NCBI RefSeq assembly: GCF_004769405.1 | Contig: NZ_RQES01000019.1 | Span: 372,001-436,000 of the forward strand | DNA length: 64,000 nt | Source: Leptospira selangorensis | Lineage (GTDB): Bacteria > Spirochaetota > Leptospiria > Leptospirales > Leptospiraceae | Direction: 5' to 3' | Shown here: in pieces, positions 59,025 through 64,000 of the stretch | How positions within the stretch are numbered: the first letter of the stretch is position 1 | Layout of the letters: each line of letters opens with the position of its first letter | Program-made: the position numbers and the translations under genes | The notes under the pieces: model-generated | The model's database searches: none | Seen by the model: only the letters and a program-made list of their open reading frames with translations | Told to the model about the DNA's origin: nothing

Positions 59025-59054
59025 ATTATAGTCTGAATCGGGCCGTAAACCTAA
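59025..59054 (-). promoter_or_regulatory. leuA promoter candidate
   Basis: A perfect TATAAT (59025-59030, minus strand) with a weak -35 TTAGGT (59049-59054) at 18-base spacing. It would give a ~22-base leader to the ATG at 58996, with no leader peptide. Confidence 0.5.
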
Positions 59055-59094
59055 TAAATAAGCGGTTTTGGCCTTTCGGAGATTAGACCGGATT

Positions 59095-59433
59095 ATGGAC
59101 AGGGACTCTCTTAGTTTCTTTGGCGCTAGCTTAAAATCAGAAGATTGCTCGGAAGCAGCAAGGCTTTACTCGGATCTTTTCAGCGGAGAAGTTCTGGTCG
59201 CAAGCCTTGGCCATGCAGAACTTCTCTTTTCCGAAAACCAAAGAGTGATCTTTAGTAAAGAAACAGAGGAATGTCCCGTAACTCCCGGAACCCTAGTCTG
59301 GAAGATCCGAAAGGAGAAGGTCCCAGCTTTCGAAACTCGACTGTTAAGCTTCGGTTTTCAGAAAGAATCTGAGACAGATAAATATTCTTCGTATTTAGAT
59401 CCTTGGAAAAACCGGATCTGGCTGCATTGGTAG
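59095..59433 (+). CDS. Small glyoxalase/VOC-like protein, 112 aa
   Basis: A single-domain protein starting MDRDSLSFFGASLKS. The pattern of a helix (DCSEAARLYSDLFSGEV), a strand (VASLGHAELLFS) and a C-terminal repeat of the same kind (VPAFETRLLSFGF, then DPWKNRIWLHW) resembles one beta-alpha-beta-beta-beta half of the vicinal oxygen chelate fold. No metal ligands are clear. It is divergent from leuA. An upstream TTG (59068) is an unlikely alternative. Confidence 0.65.
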   Translation: MDRDSLSFFGASLKSEDCSEAARLYSDLFSGEVLVASLGHAELLFSENQRVIFSKETEECPVTPGTLVWKIRKEKVPAFETRLLSFGFQKESETDKYSSYLDPWKNRIWLHW

Positions 59434-59440
59434 CGAAATC

Positions 59441-59576
59441 CTTAGCGGTCTTTGCGCCTTTGCGTGATTCCCAAATCTTTCCTTATTGTTATTTTCACGC
59501 GAAGCCGCTAAGGGTAGAAGGTCTTGGGCTTTTTACCTTAAATTCTTTATATTTCTCAGTGATCTTTGTGCGAAAC
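59441..59576. repeat. Intergenic short repeat cluster with CTTAGCGG/GCGTGA arms
   Basis: Left copy at 59441-59467 begins CTTAGCGG and ends GCGTGA. Its inverted partner is at 59495-59512 (TCACGCGAAGCCGCTAAG). A third, degenerate direct copy at 59555-59571 (CTCAGTGATCTTTGTGC) matches 13 of 17 bases of the left copy, and all four differences are transitions. It fills most of the gap between convergent genes. Confidence 0.6.
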
Positions 59577-59577
59577 T

Positions 59578-60291
59578 TCAACCCGGATAAGGTTGGACCT
59601 CTTCTTTTCCTTCTTTGAGAGCTGCCTCTGCCATTTTATGAGCATCTTCTCCTAGATACTTTTCGATCCAGTAATGGGCGAGGTAGATCAAAGGAGTGAT
59701 CCCGATCGCAATAAAGATCTTATAGAAGAAGTTCGTGTACGAGATTGAGTTCAGTGTTTGGAAATCGTAAGTTCCCCAATAGGCAACAAAGATAACGACA
59801 TAAGAATCCAGCAGTTGTGAGAAAATTGTCGAACCGGTGGCTCTAAGCCAAAGAAGTTTGTTTTTGGTCTTCTTCCGGATCAAATGGAAGACTTGGATGT
59901 CCACAAGCTGTCCGATTAGGTAAGCCACGATAGAGCCTGTGATCACTTGCCCTGTATTAAAGAATACCACCTGAAAGGAATGATCATCTACAGGCGAATT
60001 TCCTGCCGCAGGAATAGCCATATCCAATTGAAGAAGGAAGAATGCCAAAACGATCATTACCATCCCAACTAGGGTTAGGTATCTAACACCTCTTCTTCCA
60101 TAATACTCATTCAAAAGGTCCGTTACGATAAATGTGATCGGAAATGGAATTACACCTAAGGTCATGGTTAAGGCCTTACTTCCGATCGTTACTTGGAACC
60201 ATTTAGAGCCAGTCACCTCTGCCATTAATAAGAAGGTTATGAAGATGGAACCTAAAACGAAAAATAGTTTGAATGGCCGGTGAAACTGCAT
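59578..60291 (-). CDS. Queuosine precursor transporter (YhhQ/QueT-type, DUF165)
   Basis: A ~237-aa membrane protein starting MQFHRPFKLFFVLG, with about six hydrophobic helices. Family patterns include MAEVTGSKW near the N-terminus, FPITFIVTDLLNEYYGRRGVR, and LDSYVVIFVAYWG. This matches the YhhQ/DUF165 family, which imports queuine-type bases for tRNA modification. A TTG 27 codons upstream would add a non-membrane extension and is less likely. Divergent from the GH18 gene. Confidence 0.87.
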   Translation of the reverse strand: MQFHRPFKLFFVLGSIFITFLLMAEVTGSKWFQVTIGSKALTMTLGVIPFPITFIVTDLLNEYYGRRGVRYLTLVGMVMIVLAFFLLQLDMAIPAAGNSPVDDHSFQVVFFNTGQVITGSIVAYLIGQLVDIQVFHLIRKKTKNKLLWLRATGSTIFSQLLDSYVVIFVAYWGTYDFQTLNSISYTNFFYKIFIAIGITPLIYLAHYWIEKYLGEDAHKMAEAALKEGKEEVQPYPG

Positions 60292-60443
60292 CTGAGGAAA
60301 AATCTTGCGAATTAAGTCTCTGTCAATCAAAGAACAGATAGGATTCCCACAAACGTTTGACAGACAGACCAACTATAAATCACTGGAAGACAGTCGGTGC
60401 TTTACTTTTGGCCCCCGCGATTCGATAAATATATAGAGCTCAA

Positions 60444-62033
60444 ATGAATCCAAACGATGAACCTTACACCCCAGAGGACTTGATCCGCCCCGTCCCATAC
60501 CAAGCTAAAAAGCAGCCTCTCTGGCAAACAAGCCTAGTGAGCCTGACTTGGTTTTTGCTTTCCGGAATTTCTTTTTATCTAGGACTCCAAGCCCTAAAGG
60601 CAGATCCTAAAACTGCTTCTACCCAAACCGGAACAGAACAAGTAGCATTCCAAAATACTACTCTCAAATCAGATCTGGCTCCTACAGAGGGGGCCTGGGA
60701 ATCTTGGAAGAAATGGTGGAATTCCAACAATACTTCTTCCGAGTCAGATGGAACTTCCAATACTGTAAGTTCTTTCCAGTCTGAAATAGAAGAAGATCCT
60801 GCTTTTAGAGCTTCTACTTGGTTCTCAGATTATGAGGCGATGAAACGTACAGTTCATCTATATAATGAGATTCATCCATTTATCTATGGATTTAAAGGAA
60901 GAGAGACTAATAACGGAGATCTTTATTCTCTTTGGGGATCTGCTCAAAAACACGCACGTGTTGCAGAACTTAGGTCTTTAAATCCAAGAGTAAAGATCAT
61001 TCCTACCATTTTCCGCTGGGAAAATAAGAATGAGAAGATCTCAGAGAATATCGGTCTGAACGGACGTAATGATATCAGAGACAAACATATCCAGAATATT
61101 CTATACGAAGTAGATACTTACGGTTTCGACGGTATTGATATTGATTATGAAGGAATGAGCTGCGAGAAAAAAGAGAAGTTCGAAGAATTCATCGTTATTC
61201 TTTCGAAAGAAATCCACAAACGTGGCAAACTTCTTTCTGTAGCCGTTCACCCTAAAACTGCCGCTAAAAAAACCGGCCTAAAAGCATGTAAGGGTTTAAA
61301 AGAAAAAATTAATATGGATTTTGCTGAGAATTGGAGAGGTCCAATGACCCACGATTACGCATTCTTAGCAAAACATGCAGACCGTGTGAAGGTGATGGCT
61401 TACGAACTTCATCCTCGTAAGTATAGAAACCCAGGACCTGGACCTCAGGCTCCAAACGTTTGGATCAGAAATATTATCACTTACGCAAAAGAAAGAGTTC
61501 CTGCTAAAAAATTGTATATGGCAATCCCAACTTACGGATATGATTGGGCGCTAAATTGTAATGCGAAGATCAAGGCTGTATATTGGTCGGACGCATTAAA
61601 ACGCCAACAATTAGGTGTGACCAAACAACCTACTAATATCACCCAAGTTTTAGCGGATAATAAGAACTCGGATTCGTGGACAAATCTTTCCAAGTTTAGC
61701 TGGGTTCACCAAGGTAAAACTTATGAGGATCCAAGTATCTGGTATAAGTCGGAAGGTTGTGATCGTGTTGCTTTTTTCATGAACAGAAAAGCTTTCGAAG
61801 AGAAAATGACTCTATTAAGATCTTATGATATTGGTGGATTCTCTTTCTGGCAGTTATTATCCGATAATGATCCAGGTATCAATGATTATTTGGAATTACT
61901 TGTGACTAATAAACTTCCACCTGTTCCAAAGGCTAAAAAACTGCCTGAGAGTCCGAATCCTGATGTAAAACAGGCTCCTCCGGAAGAAGGTCAGGAAGAA
62001 GCCAAGAATACACAGGATCTTGTCAAAAAATAA
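60444..62033 (+). CDS. Glycoside hydrolase family 18 protein, membrane-anchored
   Basis: A 529-aa protein with one N-terminal membrane segment (TSLVSLTWFLLSGISFYLG) and a Ser/Asn/Glu-rich spacer of ~70 residues. A GH18 barrel follows with the catalytic motif FDGIDIDYEGM (DGxDxDxE, near residue 230) and the later KVMAYELHP and GGFSFWQLLSD strands. GH18 members include chitinases and peptidoglycan-active enzymes such as spore cortex-type hydrolases. In a spirochaete a peptidoglycan or GlcNAc-glycan target is more likely than chitin, but this is inference. Its end overlaps the TsaC start by 14 bases. Confidence 0.87.
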   Translation: MNPNDEPYTPEDLIRPVPYQAKKQPLWQTSLVSLTWFLLSGISFYLGLQALKADPKTASTQTGTEQVAFQNTTLKSDLAPTEGAWESWKKWWNSNNTSSESDGTSNTVSSFQSEIEEDPAFRASTWFSDYEAMKRTVHLYNEIHPFIYGFKGRETNNGDLYSLWGSAQKHARVAELRSLNPRVKIIPTIFRWENKNEKISENIGLNGRNDIRDKHIQNILYEVDTYGFDGIDIDYEGMSCEKKEKFEEFIVILSKEIHKRGKLLSVAVHPKTAAKKTGLKACKGLKEKINMDFAENWRGPMTHDYAFLAKHADRVKVMAYELHPRKYRNPGPGPQAPNVWIRNIITYAKERVPAKKLYMAIPTYGYDWALNCNAKIKAVYWSDALKRQQLGVTKQPTNITQVLADNKNSDSWTNLSKFSWVHQGKTYEDPSIWYKSEGCDRVAFFMNRKAFEEKMTLLRSYDIGGFSFWQLLSDNDPGINDYLELLVTNKLPPVPKAKKLPESPNPDVKQAPPEEGQEEAKNTQDLVKK

Positions 62034-62952
62034 AGTTACAATCATCACAGAAGATCCTTCTCTCGCAGCAAAAGTTCTGAAAGAGGGAGGGATTGTTCTA
62101 TTTCCTACCGAGACTGTTTATGGTCTTGGTGCGGACGCTCGGAATCTTTCCTCTTGTTTAGAAATTTATAAAATTAAAAACCGTCCCGCAGATAATCCTT
62201 TAATTGTACATTTAGGGAATCCGGCTCTTATTCCGGATATTGGAGAGGTTCCTGAAGGTGCAAGGATCCTGATCAGGCAATGTATGCCAGGTCCTTTAAG
62301 TTTGGTATTGAAGAAGGTTGATAAATCCGTTTTTTCTACCGGGCTGACTACGATTGCAGTAAGAGTCCCTTCTAATCCGAAAACTTTAGAAATGCTTTCT
62401 TATTTCGGAGGTCCGGTTTCTGCTCCTTCTGCAAATCTTTCAGGACAACCATCTATCACAAGATTAGATGATGCTATTTCTGAGTTTGATGGATACGTGG
62501 ATCTGATCTTAAAAGGTCCTGAACCTGAAATAGGTTTAGAATCTACCGTTGTTGATTTTTCAATTTCTCCACCTAAACTTCTTCGCCCCGGTTATTTTGG
62601 TTGGGAAGAATTACAAAAACATGTTCCTGATCTAGAAAACTATAGTGACTTAAAAGAAGGAGAAACTCCTTCGAGTCCTGGAGTAAAATATAAACATTAT
62701 TCACCTAAGGCAAAGGTGGTCTTCACAGAAAACCAAACTCCAGACAGAGAATCGGCTGCCATAGGAATAAGCCTAACGAGAGGCTGGAAATTTGCTCTGG
62801 ATCTTCGTAATAACTCCGAGTATATGAAAAATTTATACTCCTTCTTTAGAGATTGTGATCGATTAGGGATTTCTAAAATTTACTGTTTCCCACCTGCAAA
62901 CTCACTCGGTAAAGAAGCACTCTTGAACAGAATATTAAAGGCTCAAGAATAG
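62020..62952 (+). CDS. tsaC: L-threonylcarbamoyladenylate synthase (Sua5/YwlC type)
   Basis: A 310-aa enzyme supplying the threonylcarbamoyl group for t6A37 tRNA modification. Seen: GGIVLFPTETVYGLGADA, IKNRPADNPLIVH, the PGPLSLVLKK and GGPVSAPSANLSGQPS motifs, and STVVDFS. The ~100-residue C-terminal Sua5 domain is present, separated by the SPGVKYKHYSPKA linker. TTG start (62020) inside the GH18 end, with AGGA just upstream. Converges on sppA. Confidence 0.93.
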   Translation: MSKNKVTIITEDPSLAAKVLKEGGIVLFPTETVYGLGADARNLSSCLEIYKIKNRPADNPLIVHLGNPALIPDIGEVPEGARILIRQCMPGPLSLVLKKVDKSVFSTGLTTIAVRVPSNPKTLEMLSYFGGPVSAPSANLSGQPSITRLDDAISEFDGYVDLILKGPEPEIGLESTVVDFSISPPKLLRPGYFGWEELQKHVPDLENYSDLKEGETPSSPGVKYKHYSPKAKVVFTENQTPDRESAAIGISLTRGWKFALDLRNNSEYMKNLYSFFRDCDRLGISKIYCFPPANSLGKEALLNRILKAQE

Positions 62953-62954
62953 CA

Positions 62955-64000
62955 TTATATATTAGATAGTTCCTGAGCAATTTCGGAGAGATGTAGTATC
63001 TCCATTGGATTTTGCTTCTTCTCTGCATTTAACTTAGAAAAGAAAGAAAACTTGGATAACTGCATTCCGGGTTTTAAGTCCTGGACTAGATCCTTCCAGC
63101 TATAAGTTCCCGGAAGATAACGTACATCTATTTTTTTGGATTTTAGTTCTTGTTTCAAATCCTGTAATATATCCAAGAATGAATCACAGGAATCTAAAAA
63201 TCCTGATTTACGGAATGTTTCTCCGGAGAAGATACGACCTTCTCCGTAATGTTTTTCTAATTCTTGGAAACTGGTTTTCCTAGATTCAATTACGCGGTTA
63301 TAGAATAAGTCCCTGGATCTTAATACTTCTTTTCTTAAGAACTGCTCCGACTTAGGTGAAAGTTTTCCGTATTCGGAAAGAATATCCCTATTTGGATAAA
63401 ATCCGATCCTTTCTTTTTGGACCCCGAATTTATCATAGAGCTTCTTCAATTCGAATCTCATCATCACTGCACCGATGGAACCAACGATTGAATACGGTGT
63501 TCCATGGATTTTTTGGGTGGCGCAGGAGAGATAATAACCTCCTGAAGCGGCTACATTCAATACGTATGTGATAACAGGTTTTTCTTTCGCAAGTTTTTTG
63601 ATCTCTCTGTATAGAAGTTCCGAAACAAGTGCGCTTCCACCTGGAGAATTCATTTCTAAAACAACCGCTGCGACTTTTGGATCTTCTTTTAAATCTTTAA
63701 AAATTTCTTGGTAATATCTAAAGGAAACCTGTCTGGATCTGAAATCTTCTTCTCTTCCTAAATCTGGAAGAATATTTCCTTGGACAGGGAGAACTGCAAC
63801 GATTGGAACGGATTTGGAGATAAATGAAAAATTGGATTTTTTATGATATAATCTGAAACCTTTAGGGCTTAGTTTTCTATATTTAGGTTTATCCGTTTCC
63901 GTTTCTTTTTTATAATTTTCGAATAGATAGTTTTCTTCAAACTCGTCTTCTTCCACAAAGTCAGTGATAAATCCGATCTTTTTTAATTTTTCAGAACTGA
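62955..64000 (-). CDS. sppA: Signal peptide peptidase SppA (S49), 5' end outside window
   Basis: An S49 serine protease fragment of ~348 residues; the frame is open to the window edge. Seen: VLEMNSPGGSALVSE, VAASGGYYLSCA, and the nucleophile-serine motif SIVGSIGAV. I see no candidate general-base lysine downstream, as in the E. coli 67-kDa form where it lies in the N-terminal half. The residues before the GTG at 63956 (KKIGFITDFVEEDEFEENYL) resemble the end of such a first domain. So the gene is probably of the long, duplicated SppA type with the missing half beyond the window. It ends two bases from tsaC. Confidence 0.88.
   Translation of the reverse strand, partial: SSEKLKKIGFITDFVEEDEFEENYLFENYKKETETDKPKYRKLSPKGFRLYHKKSNFSFISKSVPIVAVLPVQGNILPDLGREEDFRSRQVSFRYYQEIFKDLKEDPKVAAVVLEMNSPGGSALVSELLYREIKKLAKEKPVITYVLNVAASGGYYLSCATQKIHGTPYSIVGSIGAVMMRFELKKLYDKFGVQKERIGFYPNRDILSEYGKLSPKSEQFLRKEVLRSRDLFYNRVIESRKTSFQELEKHYGEGRIFSGETFRKSGFLDSCDSFLDILQDLKQELKSKKIDVRYLPGTYSWKDLVQDLKPGMQLSKFSFFSKLNAEKKQNPMEILHLSEIAQELSNI

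Overview
The window looks like chromosomal DNA of a Leptospira-type spirochaete. By eye it is roughly 40% G+C, which would suit a saprophytic or intermediate species better than L. interrogans. The evidence is the protein set: spirochaetal lipoprotein signals, a bioF-D-A-B run, a MutS/TrpF pair, a DUF4254 gene beside a family 9 glycosyltransferase, and a 7TM-sensor/PP2C phosphatase. Frequent TTG and GTG starts also fit. It is dense core genome. I see no insertion sequence, prophage, CRISPR array, tRNA or rRNA, and no gene-free gap above 300 bases; the longest is the ~275-base recA leader region.

Layout. 1-8.3 kb, plus strand: DsbA-like thioredoxin protein (5' cut), mdh, bioF-bioD-bioA-bioB, a 57-aa protein, an SGNH lipoprotein and serB. 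8.3-17 kb, mostly minus: trpF-mutS, pgeF (plus), a lone receiver protein, and pgm-argD-leuB. 17-24 kb: a membrane protein, an aminotransferase, a minus-strand hypothetical gene overlapping it tail to tail, then LOG protein, rpmB, nth, thioesterase, a GGQ release-factor-like gene and uvrC. 24.2-29.5 kb: lamin-tail-like lipoprotein, predicted outer-membrane protein and phospholipase-D-like lipoprotein. 29.5-33.9 kb: envelope polysaccharide genes (O-antigen ligase-like, GT4, GT9, DUF4254). 34-40.8 kb: cNMP-binding patatin, argC-acyl-CoA synthetase-mqnB, and recA with a clear terminator. 41.7-47.4 kb: a tightly packed run of hypothetical, HIT, TldD, PmbA, MoxR and VWA genes. 47.4-52.8 kb, minus: YceI with a b561-like membrane protein, a 61-aa protein, an SprT-like protease overlapping a UvrD helicase, slyD and a small hypothetical gene. 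52.8-59 kb, minus: a sensor phosphatase with a repeat tail, a FadH-like reductase with a palindromic operator, and leuA. 59-64 kb: a VOC-like protein, a repeat-bearing gap, a queuosine precursor transporter, a GH18 protein, TsaC/Sua5 and an SppA peptidase (5' cut).

How the genes work together. Complete or partial pathways are biotin (four adjacent genes), leucine (leuA, leuB, unlinked), arginine (argC, argD, unlinked), DNA repair (mutS, nth, uvrC, uvrD-like, recA) and envelope glycan assembly. Two accessory-like blocks deserve most attention: the LTD lipoprotein/OMP/PLD cluster after uvrC, and the TldD-PmbA-MoxR-VWA run. Several convergent genes end within 0-2 bases of each other or overlap. 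Several leaders carry hairpins placed around the ribosome binding site.
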